This document shows, one piece after another, positions 26,119 to 39,761 of a DNA stretch of 64,000 nucleotides. This stretch comes from Homalodisca vitripennis (Eukaryota > Arthropoda > Insecta > Hemiptera > Cicadellidae). Within the stretch, counting starts at the first letter, position 1; every line of letters begins with the position of its first letter. The stretch covers positions 197,296,001 through 197,360,000 of the forward strand of contig NC_060207.1 of assembly GCF_021130785.1 (NCBI RefSeq), given 5' to 3'. The position numbers were made by a program, and so were the translations under genes. Below the pieces are notes generated by a model, which saw only the letters and a list, made by a program, of their open reading frames with translations, did not search any database and was not told where the DNA came from.

Positions 26119-29100
26119 GAATTTTATTATTACATTTCATCTTTGGCCAACTAGGAACTTATTTCGAACTAAAAGGGGATTGCCTCTTATTTATCACCTG
26201 TTGCCCCTTAAAACGCTCGCTAAGTCAAATGTTCTAAAATTTTGAAAATTTTTTCGTTCAGACTTTTACTGAAAGCCCTGTAGCGGCTAAACTGTACATG
26301 GCATCTCAAATCTCTAATCAATAACAAAGTTGTGATGACTTTTTCTTTATGTCATTCCGTTTAAGCCACAAAAGCAAAAGGTGTTCAAGGTCAAAAACTT
26401 AGGTAAAATATGGGCAATTTCCGTTCTTAATTTGTATTGAAGAGCCAATTGCGAACACAAGTTTTATGTAATATACTTATTATAAATTAAGTGATCTTTT
26501 ACATGTATTGTATGGTATATCATCGTATAACTACTTTATATTCCAAAGATAGCACAAAGTCTAAACTTTAGAAATTTTTTCTAATTTAAATTTGTAGACT
26601 AAAATGTTTTTTTAAACTATGATAGTAAAAATGTCATCAATTATTCATAAATAGCGGCCGAACTAGAGGTTATAACTAACATCTGAGGGTAGAACAAAGG
26701 TACATTATAATTCCTATAAAATTTCACAGTTTACCGTATCCCCAAAGGTTAAGTGGCTAAAAATCCCTCAAAGTGAAACCTTTGGTTAAATCCAGGTAGT
26801 TAAACAACCTGAGGTCTTTTAACACTCTTTCAAAGCTCATTTCCAAATCAAATTAATCACAAAAATATTTTTACCCTCGAATTTTGCAATTTTACTACTT
26901 ACGCCTGGAACGTAGTCCCTAGCGAGTCGAAGGCGAGTTCAATGAACTCCTAAAGGAAACTACTGACTCTATTTAAGATTTTCCAATTAGCGTTCTGATG
27001 GAAAACTGTAGCGTATCTTCAGTTATCAATTAAGACGTTAAAAATATTTTTTTTAGTTTCAGTCTGCTTTTTATTTTATGGATTTCTTATTGACCTCATA
27101 AAGTAAATAACTAAGTGCCACCTCAGCAGCCTCTAATAGGATTAACACATTTAAGTGACAGTAATGCATCTGAATTTTATCTTGCGACTCAAATTATCAA
27201 AATACTTTAATCGTAATTTTAATGTGTGCCATGTCTATTCTGTTACATCAAAGATAAATTACCCGTTCTTTTAAAGCGCAATGGCATTTTTCATAATTCT
27301 TCAAGTTTTATTAAGTTTTACTAAGCGCCTACTATATGTCATACGATGTTATAACATACACATGTTACTTATTGAGATAATAATTATCAAATTCATCATT
27401 TGATTTAATGGTTTAATGTAGAAAAAATTACAGTGACTCCCAAAAAGAGACAAATGAATACAAATGTTTTACAACGTTAATTAAATCTCACTTATCACTG
27501 TTTTAAATTGTGTTAATGTAATTTATGTTTTGACATGCAAGCTAGTTACACGTGAATTACAAATTTAATATCTTTTTTATACTATTCTGTCACGTAATGC
27601 AAGTTGAGATTTTAATAATTGATTTATTATACATGTAGCGTAACCATCCCAAAATATAAAGAAATTTATATGTGTATTCTTTATTATTTAAACAATGGTA
27701 TGAAACCCATACTAAAAAATAAAATTAAAAGTATCCCGTGGAAAGATATATCGAAAAATATTTCTTTTGTGTATTTAAACTTTTTCACAAAGTTTCACTT
27801 CTTAATAGACCAAATTGTATTATATATAAGTGCCTATACAATCACGGAATTTTTCTAAGCGTCATTGACACCTATATCTTATTAGGCTAATACGTTTTCC
27901 ATTTTCGTCTGACTGGAGATATATGACTGTCGGTATGTCTGCCAGGACGTCTCGAGAGTAAAATAAATTAAAACATTTTAACTTTGCATGTACCCACAGC
28001 AAAGGCTGTTACGGATATTATGACATGCCGTACCCTCGGCTTGATAGTCTTAAATCAGCCGTATATCCATATTTTTATCCATTTTGTGGGGAATTGAAAA
28101 CCGTGAATTTAAAAATCTAAATTTCTTTAATAAACTTCAGTTTCAAATTTATAAATATAACTGTTATAATAGTAGTATGAAATTAATTAGGATACATTGA
28201 AAATTATAGATGATGTAAAAACATTGACGGCTTGAAAAAAACCTTATTAATAAAACATAACTTTTGAAAGAGTAGTTAGACTTAAGATGGAATGATGCGA
28301 AATCAAGACTCCACAAAAAAAAAACTACAAAAATTAAATCCACTGCTGTTTATTGCAGACGTTTTTCTGAACTTTCATGCCAAGAAACATTTTGGTTCCT
28401 AGAAAGTCGCATCTTCTAGTACACCCTACCTCTGGGACAGTATAACATTTAGATGCACCCTGGTTGTACAAAATAATGGATATCAGGATATCTCAAATTT
28501 GTCCTCATATCATCCTTTTGAAATTATCATCCGGTCTATACATTTCTGCATGGTCGCTGTTGAATAATAACTCTCTTCGACTCCAAAATTACAGCAGCTG
28601 ATATCGTAATGTACCGTTCCATTGAAAACAACTTCCCCTATTTAGAAAACCACTTTTCTACGTCTTTTTGATCTACCACTCTCTGAGGGATTTTAAACTG
28701 AGTTTAAAAGTCTTGAGAATCTGGATAACAGTGAACTCTTAGCCGATATAAATTGCTTAATCAGATGCCCTTGAACTTAGGATATACGTATGATAAAGCG
28801 GATATAATTTAATATTTTTTTAACCAATACATGTTTTTAATATCTAATCCATTAATTCGTCATATAGACTGATGAGATACAAAACAAACCGAACACAATT
28901 AGTCAGTGGTTTTAGTGGTGTGAATTGTTTATTTATTAATCAGGTGGTATAAATAATTACCAACAACAAAGCAGTGGATTTAATGACAAGCTATAGTTTA
29001 TTAATGGTAATCCACCAATATCACCATAAGCGGGAAGAGTGTTTATTTAAGGGATCGTCAGTGTAGTGGCCAATACATTTCCTACCTCCCCATTGCTGTT

Positions 29101-29749
29101 CAATGATTTTCATGTTGTTACAGTTTGTTAAAAATATTTGTAAGATAATGTTTAGACCGGTTTTATACTATTTAAATGCGTACCAAATTACCATAACAAA
29201 TTAAAAGTTTATTTATGTATCTGTGGATGACACAGAATAGATACTATATGAACGAGAGTGCATACCAAAATATATTTTACCATACCAAAATATATATTTT
29301 TTTAGCAAGGGTGCTAAAATATAAGCCTTCTTATAATAACGATAATTCGGAAAATTGTACTAAAATGTATGATTAGTTAATAAAATATATTTTGATCTTT
29401 ATCATCTACAGTACGTCGTACTAAGATTTATGTAATTAGGAAGATTAACAATAATTTGTAATCTTCGTCTTACATTCAAATGAACGATCATTTTTAGTAA
29501 AATTGCGACATACAGAAGGCACTAAAACATTGTCAATCCAATTTTCCTACGGCAAAAAGTTTGCTATATTTCTTTTAATAAGATTTAGATAACTGTGACA
29601 GTCTTAACGAAATTTATTTGTGTTTTAATAGTTTCATTTTGTGATATATAACAAGTGGTACATATACTTTAAACATTAAAGTTTTAAAAGATTAAATGTA
29701 AACTTTATTCCTGCAGTGGAGGGTACTGAGAGAAGGAAATTTTGCGTGC
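26119..29749. other. Intergenic DNA, possible old repeat matter
   Basis: 26130-26960 has the mixed composition of a decayed element (AAAAGGGGATTGCCTC; CGAGTCGAAGGCGAG), but no second copy is in the window. 28380-28700 is slightly GC-elevated with no defensible frame. Confidence 0.4.
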
Positions 29750-29922
29750 AATAGACATTACAGAATGAAAGAGCGTAGCTATTTCCAATTGAAAGAGGTT
29801 AGTATTTCTCAATGAGATTAACGATGGTGACAGGGTAGCAAACGATGTAATGGAGTGGTTAAGTGTTGCCAGGCTGAATACAAACTCATTACAGCCTTAA
29901 ACGTCTCCCGTTACTGTACTTC
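29750..29922 (-). repeat. Family C repeat, copy 1
   Basis: Reverse complement of the block at 39180-39345: GATTAACGATGGTGACAGGG, then AACGATGTAATGGAGTGG, then CCAGGCTGAATACAAACTC, then CGTCTCCCGTTACTGTAC. Dispersed repeat of unknown class. Confidence 0.75.
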
Positions 29923-31994
29923 TCCTCCAGAATTCTGATATAGTAACAAGTAGATATTTAATTCATGATTACGTTGCTGCTTTAATAGTAATAGTTGAAT
30001 CATACTTTCAGGCGAATAGTTTTTTAAAACTTGCAAAAAGAAAATGAACTTTGTATGAGTGGCTGTAGCTATGTAATCGCAAGGTTAAACCCTAATTTGA
30101 GTCCCAAATTCTGTTAATTAAAACGGCCTAATTTATATTGGGGAAAGATTACTTGATTAGTAAATTACTCCAATACAGTTTGCCCTGAGGATGCTGCTAT
30201 CACTGACCTAAATGTATCGTGTATGAGACAGTATTATAGAGGTGTTGAGTGTAAAATTCTTCTATATTTAGTATTTAATTTATTTCTGTTTAGTTTGGTT
30301 TTGAACTTTTTTAATACATTTACAAAGAAACATACTGACATACGGTACAACATGGAACAGTTAATTAGAGTCATAAAGATTACTTTTAATAGGTATACAA
30401 TATATAACCTACTCGTAGTATATTCGGTTTCTACACTGTAATTAAAAATCGTGTCTAAAATATCATAGCGCACTTAGTAGTAAGATTATACCTTAACTAG
30501 ATTAGACTGAATGGCTGCTGGGTATACAAAATAGAGGTTTTCTCTAAAATAGGCATATATGATGTCGATATATAATTTAATTTTTTAATAAAAAATTTTG
30601 AATTTCTTTGTTAACAACGTTTTATCAAACAGATGGACGTTTACTCCAGATTCAAGGAGTAAAACCTCTAACAGTTTCAGAATTCAACTACAGAAAACGG
30701 AAGGAACTTAAAATAGAGCTTGACTACAAATTCGTAGGTATTTATCATTTTTGAAAGTAATTTTTTGTCTTTAATAATTTATTTCAAATATGCAGATTTA
30801 TGATACAATACTGAAGAGTTAATTACATGGTATTTAGGGTTGTAATTGATTTAATTTTGTATTGTTATTAGTCAAAAAATGGATTCAACACACTGTAAAA
30901 GTTGTATGAATGATTATGACTAGTATACAATAGTACTTAAAATAATATAAATCGTTTAACTCAGACAAAATTTGATTTTAACTCGTAAATAAAACATTAC
31001 ACTTTATGTGACGATTGTCATGCAATTTTTTCCATAGTTAAAAACTATGGATGTAAAAGAAATGAAGGAAATATAATTACCTTAAGTTATAGTTCGGATT
31101 TATTTAATCAATATTTAATTTGTTTGATATCCTTTATTGTAAGGAATGTTTAAATAAAATCATATGTATTGCACATACTCACACATTTATACGAGCGCAA
31201 ACAGACACACACCTATACCATTAATTAACTTGAAGACATCTTAGAGAACGTTTGACAAGTTTAAAGTATAACATAATGACAGACAAAATAATACTCGTGT
31301 TTGGATATTATTATTACAAATATATATTGGCAAAGTAGACAAAGCAATACGTATAACGAATATTTTTAAACAACACCTATATTTGGTTTCTCAATAATAG
31401 TATAGAGTTGCGTGATTAGAGCAACATCATTTCTCACTGTTATGATTTATTAGATGTTTTGTTTATTTATTATTCAACTATTTACACTCCCCGTATAGAA
31501 TAAAGTAATGGACGACCTATTTTATATTATTCTATATGTAGTATGGAGACTTATAAAGGAACATAGTCATTGGTATATATTCGAATAAGAATAAGTTAAG
31601 AGGTTACATGAATGACAAGCAAAACCACATGAATACTGAAGACTACGTGTTAATATTATGTCCCAAAACTCAATCATATTTTTCTTGCTCATGATTCAAA
31701 ACAGGCGAGATATTGTTAATTATATTTATTTAAAACGAATGAAAAATAATTTACATATTTAATATTTGTTAATAATTGCAGCAGATTTTATTTTACAAAG
31801 ATTATCATAAATATCAATTTAACATTAGCAAAACATGTATCATGTAGTTTAATATTTTTTTTTGCTTTTTCGTTAAGAAGATGTTAGCCATCAACTGATT
31901 TATTATCATAGCAAAAATATCCGAGCTCTTTCCTTCCAAAACCTTGGCAACTAACACAGCTTAGAAAGCATTTAATAGAATGTATAATATAGAA
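29923..31994. other. Intergenic AT-rich DNA
   Basis: Apart from the family G fragment at 30631-30727 and a small hairpin (CCATAGTT/AACTATGG, 31032-31050), nothing is recognised. The frames at 30223-30473 on both strands are AT-rich chance frames. Confidence 0.5.
30631..30727. repeat. Family G repeat, copy 1 (diverged)
   Basis: This sequence (ACTCCAGATTCAAGGAGT, then AACAGTTTCAGAATTC, then GGAAGGAACTTAAAATAGAG) aligns in order with 61131-61220. The terminal TTCCTACCATAGC part is missing. Diverged fragment. Confidence 0.4.
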
Positions 31995-32814
31995 AAAAAT
32001 TATGGTTGCCTGTAAAGTCCGTTTTATGGGCGAAGAGTTTACGTGACAACGTCTTTTTCTCGGTAGAATATTTATTGATATGAATATTATTAAATTGCAC
32101 AATAGGAACAAGGAATTGAATGAAAATAAGAATTGCACAAATTTTAACTATAGAAATATATTTTGTTTACTAAAACATTGTACATAATTTGAAATTAATT
32201 AAAATTTGTTATTGCAAATGGTAAAGTTGAATAAAACATTTACTAAAATTGGAATTTGAAATTCTTGCTATACACAGTTAAATTCTAACTCCGCGCGTGG
32301 TGATTGGTCGGTTTAGTTCGTTTGTTTGGTCGCACTGTTATGACAGGTTAGAGGTTATAATTTGTTATTTTAAATGTTTGACTAGCAATACGCGCTGTTT
32401 CTTCTCAATCGACTGAATTACGATTGATTGCAGAGTGATTTAAACTAATAATTTACTTAACACTATCAACATTTGTCAATAGTATGACATAACCTATAAA
32501 CTCAGTTTCTCAACTTTTGTGTCAATCTAACAATTAAATCAATCAATCATAGTTTACGATAATGAAATATCAGTGTACAATTATTTACCTTTATTGTTGT
32601 AGTTGTTGTAAATGACGAATCTAAGCACTCCACATTTTCACGAATAAACATAGTTATCTGCTTTATCCCGTGCGGCGGACCCACAGTTATCTGCTTTATC
32701 CCGTGCGGATCCCGTGCGGCGGACCCAATGGACGGGCATCGTAACGTTACCGGGCGTTACACTTTTTCATGAGTGACTCCGAGCCGCAACCTAATTTAAG
32801 ACGTTGTCACGTCA
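31995..32814 (+). mobile_element. Family A element, copy 2
   Basis: The same element as 22071-22847. Unlike copy 1 it carries an internal partial duplication of the CAGTTATCTGCTTTATCCC unit (about 32650-32730), also seen in copy 3. It ends AAGACGTTGTCACGTC. Confidence 0.7.
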
Positions 32815-33003
32815 AAACTAAATATAATCAAGATGACTGGTGACTTAGCTAAAGTTTTTGGTTTAAGTTATAGAAAGTGTTTAAGTTAAGTATGTCGTAG
32901 GCAAACAAATTCAATTCAATTGTAACACACGTGTTATCACTCGTATACGAATTTGAATTACGTATTCGTTTTACGTAATTCAAACCAAATAATCGTGTGC
33001 GGT

Positions 33004-33230
33004 TTATGCAGATATTATCTTCATAGTGTGTGACTAGTTCGGCCAAGTCTGGGGTAACAGTGTCGGTGGGTAATGTCAGTTTGGGAGTTATGGCGTGGAT
33101 GTGGCCCATTCACCAAAGATCGATGTTTCATAGCGCTCTGCAGGTCTCCGATCGCACATCAAACCTCTCTATAGCTTTCATGTATTGGTATTCTATCCAT
33201 ATATCTTACATGCTATCTCTATAAGATCGT
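33004..33230 (+). repeat. Family B repeat, copy 2
   Basis: Near-identical to 23147-23363. The left part is missing. It begins about 190 bp after family A copy 2, in the same orientation as copy 1. Confidence 0.75.
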
Positions 33231-33877
33231 TTAACTCACTTACGTCCATACTCCGAAGTTTATCTAAACAGAAAATACATACTGGGGAGGTAAGGTTTAG
33301 CTGACATTGATATAGGCTACAACGATTTAAAGTTGTTGATATCTTCTAAATTTACGAAAGTATACCCACATATTTATTGGTGGTAATAGGTAAAGGTCGG
33401 GAATATGAGCATTATTTATTAGCCCTTATCTAATGGAATAATAATTAAGCAGAAGAAATATTATCATGCCAGGTAATGTTAACGTGGTACGAATACGCTA
33501 CACCACGTGTCGTGGAAGCGGCTTCACTAATGATGTATGAAAAAAGTTTAGTCTGTAGCTGATTCATTCTAGTTGTCCCATGAACACATTGACAGGCAGA
33601 CTTCATGAAGGAAAGAACAACCCTTCAACAAGATACATGTACATTTTATGGTCATTAATTTGGTTTCCGCGCTAGTGTTTATTTTTGGTGAGCTGCGGAG
33701 GGTACTATAATCCAAGGTCCAGCTGACATCCAATGTTCTTACAAACTTTTTAACATTGATCTTCCATTGCGTTATATGCTTTACTATATAAATAAGCTAC
33801 ATGAGTCATGTCACAAGTCAAATTCTCGTAAGATTCTTCTCAGATAATTTATATATGGTTCTACTCTGTTATTTTCA

Positions 33878-34015
33878 GGTTGCCATCATGTTCATTGTTA
33901 ACACCGATGTAAAATTTCGACCAATTCTCTTAGAATGGCATACACCATTAGCGAACTCACTGTTGTCTATAAATAAATTAATCTTCGTCAATAAAAAACA
34001 AAGTCCATAGGTCAG
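33878..34015 (+). repeat. Family H repeat, copy 1 (fragment)
   Basis: GTTGCCATCATGTT...AATGTAAAA...CACCATTAGCGAACTCA aligns with the start of 36410-36890. It is truncated before the protein-like part. Confidence 0.5.
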
Positions 34016-36409
34016 TTCGCTTTCAACAGACAGAAATAAATAATTTCCAGCCGCGTGGTAGACAGGTTTTACTAACTCTTAACCAATAATTGAAAGATAT
34101 CATCTTTAGATTTTATACAATTAAAGTGCAATGCAGTAAAGTTATATTACCTTTAAATATGACCTGTAAAATTGGAAACGCAATATAACGACTCTGTTAT
34201 TGCCTAATAACTAAAATAAATCTAGATAACTTCAGCTAAAAAGTTTATAGTAATATTGTGAAACTTAGTATTTTATAACGAATTTTACATTTAATTAGTA
34301 GTAAAATACATTTTTATAGCAAACACCATACCATGCTAACATTTCTTCATCCGTACCATAATGAGCTCCCAGTTAGACATATATTTTTTAGAAATATGCT
34401 GCATTTACTCATCGTCATTGCTTCCCCCCATCATTTCGGAAGTCTTATGCGGTGTCCTAGTCATTTTCCTAAGTATCTTTTATTTTTTAATGCGTTTGAC
34501 ACATAACAGCAATTCAAACGAGTTGTAATCTGTTAATAAATTAAACTCCTACCTGTGAAGGCAAGGGTTCTAACACCACTTCTATGTCCCAGTATGGTAG
34601 TCATATCTGACACTAGTCGCGTGCGAAAGAATGTCTTGGCATTGGTCAAGACACATTTAGGCACACAGTATAACGTTGTTTCCTAAATGTGGAGGCTTGA
34701 CAGAATCATCACTGCAACCCTTTGAAGGCTATCCTGCAGGACTCTGAGTTAAACTTTAGCAATGATTCGGGTCGTTTATTTTTGAAATTGAAACTCTCTA
34801 TGACCCGTAAGTGAGGTTGTGAGAAAAAAACTATAATCCTCGTACTCCATTATCAGAACTTGTCTTAGGCAGTATTTAACTAGGAAATTTAAAAGGTAAG
34901 TTATTGAGTTTCAAAAACTGTAAATGGAGTGACAATTCCATTTGATATCATTACGAAGGCAAGTGACTTTCAAGTATTGTGTACGCAAACGTAAAATTTT
35001 ATTCACACAAGAACTCCGTGAATACACAATATAAATATTTCAGCTATACTGTTTAATAATAGAGTTATTTTTGAATATTTTTATACGTATCTTGAATGTG
35101 TCGTTTTATATTGCACTGAATATGTAGACGTTTAAGTCAATTCTAGTTCATGAAAACAACTTAAAAGAATTTTAAATAAGATTTAACATAATAAAATGTC
35201 TGTCTCAAGATGTAGTCGCTTTCGAACAAGATCAGTGATTGCAAATTATATGAAATTATTTAGCTACACTTATGGTTGTTTTTTATTTTTTATTTAAGCC
35301 TAGTAGAACAAATACATCGCCATAAATCCCACAGTGTTTTCCTCAATTTAAATTACAATCGCGGATTTAAAACACAGAAAAATGTGCTGAAATAATATTT
35401 ATAATTTTAGTCTTTTACTTGAAACTGCAGATTACATAAACAAAACTTTCATGTAAAATTATCAATTTATAGGTCTCATTTCAGCTATAAACTTACTTAT
35501 GTAACTGAGACCAATAATTCTTGAGAATGAATGGGAACAAGTAAGAAGAAAATATGCGTTGATATAAAATAATCCCATTATTTCCAACCACAGTAAAAAA
35601 CAAACATTTTTCATTTATTCAGAAGAATTTTGTATTGGTATGCATACGAATGGTTAGATAACCACTGAAGTCGACTTTGCCCAATGTATGTTTTACTCTA
35701 AATCCTGATACAAGTTTTCAACAAATTATCACAATATATACTTAAAACTGAAGATTAAATTATAACTGAAGGTGACATAAATAAAACATTAAAAATTAAA
35801 TTCAAACTGCTTCAAACAGTTTAAATGGATGGAAATGGAAATTTTATTCACGTCTCTGTTTTATTTTTTTAAATATTCAAGAAATTAATAATTGTAATGA
35901 TAAGAACTTCATGGGCTTAGTAAAAGTTCAAAGTATAATGTTTTAAAGTACGCCAGGCAATAAAATGTGAATATTGAATTAAAGCATAAACTCTTCATAT
36001 TCCGTTTGCTCTTACGACATCTCGTCCACCATTGTAACTCGTCGTAAACATACATTTACATTCATTTCTCATATTCCAGAGTAGATACTGCGCAAAGGAT
36101 TCATAGTTAGCTTTATTCTTGTTTGATGACGCATTTAACATTTTGTACCATTTTATTACATTTATAATGAATGTAAAAATTAAATGCAGTTCATAATTTC
36201 AAGGTGTAGTGTGTTTAAAATATTTAGATGTATAAACCTAGGTTAAAAATATTCCTTCTGGCTCAGTGTGAAGAATTATTAAGTACCTGATATTTTACTT
36301 TTCATGATATAACTTTTTACTCCATTACAAAAATATCATAATTAAAAATCTTATATGATTGCACTTAATTTTTTAAAATTTGTTTCATTCGTCTCAACTT
36401 ATAGTTCAT
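34016..36409. other. Intergenic AT-rich DNA, nothing recognised
   Basis: No exon-like GC patch, RNA gene or repeated block found. Confidence 0.5.
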
Positions 36410-36890
36410 TTCGTTGCCATCATAGCTACTCAAAAGACCAATGTAAAAATATCTGTTAGCGCTCAGCCAAATCGTATTGATTGACTTGCACCATCATCGA
36501 ACTCAGTGTTCCTTACAAAGAAATGAGACTCTATATGCAGTATAAAGTCTATAGTTCACTTCATTTTTAGGATATCATTTAGAAAGGGAGTCAAATAGAA
36601 AGACAGACATTAACGCTAAGCTAATACAAGATGTATTATCATCAAATTCATACATAAATTATGGCATACAAAATTGAATTATGCAAGTGCCTGAATGAAA
36701 TTTCAGATGCCGCTTCGTTATATTTCTTATGAAAGCAGAAGAAAATATCCAGATAGGCCAGCTTCACCGTTAACGAGACCCATTGAAATTGAGGAATTAC
36801 GTGACTGGCTCATTAAATCTTCAGCTTGCTGCGTAACATTGGACGACTTCCAACTGCTTGAGTTATTTAACAATCATGTAATCTGTAAAT
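36410..36890 (+). repeat. Family H repeat, copy 2
   Basis: Shares with 44041-44520 a left block (AACGCTCAGCCAAA-like; GGGAGTCA...AGACAGACAT) and a right block (GATAGGCCAGCTTCA, then ACGAGACCCATTGAAATTGA). The right block has an open frame with DRPAS.LTRPIEIEE conserved between copies. It may come from a retroelement. No family was recognised. Confidence 0.6.
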
Positions 36891-37576
36891 AGTGTATTTA
36901 ATTTAAATATATTCGATATATAGGTATAAATAAAACGTAATTATTTCATTAAAATGTAATGAAATTAAATATACGTATATAAATATACATCAATAACAAT
37001 ATGATAGTAGTACTTTCAATTCATTACACTAAATATTTCACTCTTAACATTTAAAACTTAGTACATGCTGTGTATCTGATTCCGTATAGTATCATCTTTA
37101 TTTTAGGGCGGCAAAAATAAAAAGGCCTGGCTCAGATAACCAAAACCGAATAGGATAAAACAGCCAAGATTTAAAGCTTTATATTAATAAATAGCTTTAA
37201 AACACTATTAAAACATGATTAATTCCCATGCTTTGTTATCTGAGGCTCAATATTTTAATCCTCAATTTTTTGGCTTTATTGTTTTCTTAACAATCGAGTT
37301 TACTTAGGCATAAAAAGAGCATATAAAGCATTACAACCGATATGTGATTTAAAGGTTACATGCATCGTATCTATAATAATTATTAAGTAAATAAAAGGCC
37401 ACAATAAATCTGGGCTGATACACGTAAATAACTATAAAAATTTTTTAAGTACAACTAACCAACAATGTGACAAACTATGATAATATTATGAACAGTTAAT
37501 AAATACACAAATATAAACGCTTGTTTAGCATAATAGGAATAAATAAATACTTAAGTCAAATTATAAGTCTTATAAA

Positions 37577-38220
37577 CTAAGGATCCTGCTTTTGATCTTA
37601 CAGTACTGAACCTCAACCGTCACAAGCTGGACATATAGGTCCCGGCTCCTCTGGATTTCCGTGGAATAACGCCGGTAAAAGAGAGCAGCGTCGTATTGCC
37701 GTGAGACATCCATGAGCCAAAGATCTTCCAGTAGGCTCTCACACACTAACAAAGGCATGCAAAGTCAATATGAAGCCGCCGACGCGTAGAAACGGAGCAA
37801 GTGGGGCATAGGTGGCGTGTTTATTCCTGATCTCGACTTTGGAGCGGCAACCGCCCTCATAGGGCATGGTGACATCGACGAATTGGATGGTTTTACATTC
37901 ATCGTCGATGACTACTCCGTCCGGTCCTCGCGGATGACCACCAGTGGGTCCAGAGGAACACGCCGGTTCCAGAGCACCTCAGACTCTGGAGATGGGCAGC
38001 GATGACGAGATCAAGTACCACGTAGATACCATGGTGCCCTGTCAATGAACCTCCAGCCAACGAATCCCGTATGGCGCCTTTTGCATAGGAAGTGGTTGGT
38101 GGAGGGGCAAATTTCTTGGTAAAGACGGACCGGAATTGGAGTTCCAAAGAGAATCTTCAGATGGAGGGCAACATTGACCATATGGTTATTCGTGTCTCCT
38201 TTAAGTAATACATGATAAAC
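37577..38220 (-). pseudogene. 3' relic of an RLE-type (R2/NeSL-like) non-LTR retrotransposon
   Basis: A GC-richer island. Frames on the minus strand, joined over at least two frameshifts, give the C-terminal endonuclease region of restriction-like-endonuclease non-LTR elements. First comes WNRRVPLDPLVVIREDG (family R-PD-V-V). Next is IQFVDVTMPYEGGC (family I-DVT-P-E, catalytic Asp present), then K...ATYAPLAPFLR (family K-Y-PLA-LR). Last is VSRQYDAALFYRRY then IQRSRDLYVQLVT (family WSRDIYVEHVTG). Frames break near 37920 and 37750, and stops occur upstream. The reverse transcriptase part is absent, consistent with a 5'-truncated insertion. Clade assignment within RLE elements is tentative. Confidence 0.65.
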
Positions 38221-39099
38221 ATTACTTCGACTCTCTCTACAGTGATCTGACCGGCGAGGACAGCCAGTCCCTCCGGTGACAGGCGCGCAATCTTAGGGTT
38301 TGGTTAAGTCAAAAGCAGGAAGCCATGATTTATAGCCTAGATATATACTGTAATGGGACAAGCAGGCCCCAGAAAATAAAGGCGGGCTCAAATTCGAGAC
38401 TTGCAATAGTGGCCACCTCGGTTTAGTCCATCTTCATATTTTCAAGCAGCGATATTTCTACATATCTTCAAAATCAGAGACGCCAATACTAAAATTTAGC
38501 TCTGTTTCGTTTATACATTAGCTTCCAGTGTAATATAGATCAAGATGTGATCTCAATGTCTTATCAGGTACGTTTGAGTAACTGGGAATACTATATGCTA
38601 TGTATTGAATACATTTAAAACGTATTTATTTCAAACCGACACATATATAAGACATTCAGATACCCCTCCTCATCTATAATACACTCGATGCTACTGATTA
38701 ATATATATTACTCAACGTAATAACGTTGTAGCAGTTTAAGTTTCCTCTATAACAAGAAAGGTAGCCGAAGAGAATATTAGGAATCGACTGAGATAAAATG
38801 GGGTTGAAGAATTGCATTTACAGCCCTTATAATGTTGTTCTATACATGATTCAGTTAGGTCAAGGTCAGCGATGGTGGTATCATCAGGGTAATCTGCATT
38901 TGGGGGATCCAATAAGGCCATCTTCTCCCGAAATAAATTGAACCGATTCAGACCCCATGGTTATCAGTTCACGTGTTCTATTAACCTACTGCACTCATAG
39001 TGGGATCACTCTTGAGATTAAATTGCTACAGCCAGTTTACTACACAGTTCATTACTGTCTAAAAAGGTTTTAAGAATTATTCAGCGGAAAGTATGGTTC
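38221..39099. other. Flank upstream of the RLE relic
   Basis: Moderate GC to about 38450. It may include more of the decayed retroelement, but no family motif could be read. The rest is AT-rich. Confidence 0.4.
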
Positions 39100-39420
39100 A
39101 ACCATTAGTATTTACCCAGCAATGTAATCACGCAGTAAACGCAAACTTCTTATTACGAGAGAAGACTTGAAAAGAGGTACAGTAACGGGAGACGTTTATG
39201 CGGTAATGAGTTTGTATTCAGCCTGGCAACACTTAACCACTCCATTACATCGTTTGCTTCGCTGTCACTATCGTTAATCTCACTGAGAAATATCAACCCC
39301 CTTCACTTGAAAATAGGTACACTCTTTCATTTCATAAAGTCTATCAAACGCAACATTTCCATCTCTTAATAATGTTCATCGCGGAAATAATGTACCATTG
39401 AATGTTTTAAGGTGAAATGA
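39100..39420 (+). repeat. Family C repeat, copy 2
   Basis: Matches copy 3 from GTAATCACGCAGTAAA through GGTACAGTAACGGGAGACG and ACACTTAACCACTCCATTAC to GGTACACTCTTTCATT, and weakly beyond. Confidence 0.75.
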
Positions 39421-39510
39421 ACATAGAATATAATATTTCCTTTCTACTATAAAGTCATGTATTATTGAACACAAAATATATTTCATTAAGACAGTCACAA
39501 TTACCTCCAC

Positions 39511-39516
39511 ATATAT

Positions 39517-39574
<58 letters not shown>
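39511..39574. repeat. (TA)n microsatellite
   Basis: 64 bp of AT/TA with one phase slip. It flanks the hammerhead-like sequence on its left. Confidence 0.97.
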
Positions 39575-39575
<1 letters not shown>

Positions 39576-39613
39576 TATTTCACTTATTGAAATGATAAAC
39601 GAAGATTACAAGT

Positions 39614-39657
39614 CTTCTATATATTTCGTGGGATTTAATACCCACATCTTCAGGAAG
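39614..39657 (-). ncRNA. Candidate hammerhead ribozyme, stem-III-less type
   Basis: Read on the minus strand: CTTC (stem I), CTGAAGA (core C3 to A9), one extra U, GTGGG, loop TATTAAAT, CCCAC (stem II, 5 bp perfect), GAA (G12-A14), ATATAT (self-complementary, no loop, in place of stem III), A (H17), GAAG (stem I return). All conserved core residues are present, and predicted cleavage falls between 39618 and 39617. A loop-less palindromic stem III is the hallmark of small hammerhead variants described next to Penelope-like retroelements, which cleave as dimers. No Penelope reverse transcriptase is visible nearby. Function is inferred from pattern only. Confidence 0.55.
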
Positions 39658-39692
39658 CATAATATAAATGAAGAAAACAAGAAACAAGAAAC

Positions 39693-39700
<8 letters not shown>

Positions 39701-39736
<36 letters not shown>

Positions 39737-39761
39737 CGCGAGCTTGTGTGTGTGTGTGTGT
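39701..39761. repeat. (TA)n and (GT)n microsatellites
   Basis: 34 bp of TA, a GCGCGAGCT spacer, then a GT run at 39744-39761. It flanks the hammerhead-like sequence on its right. Confidence 0.95.
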
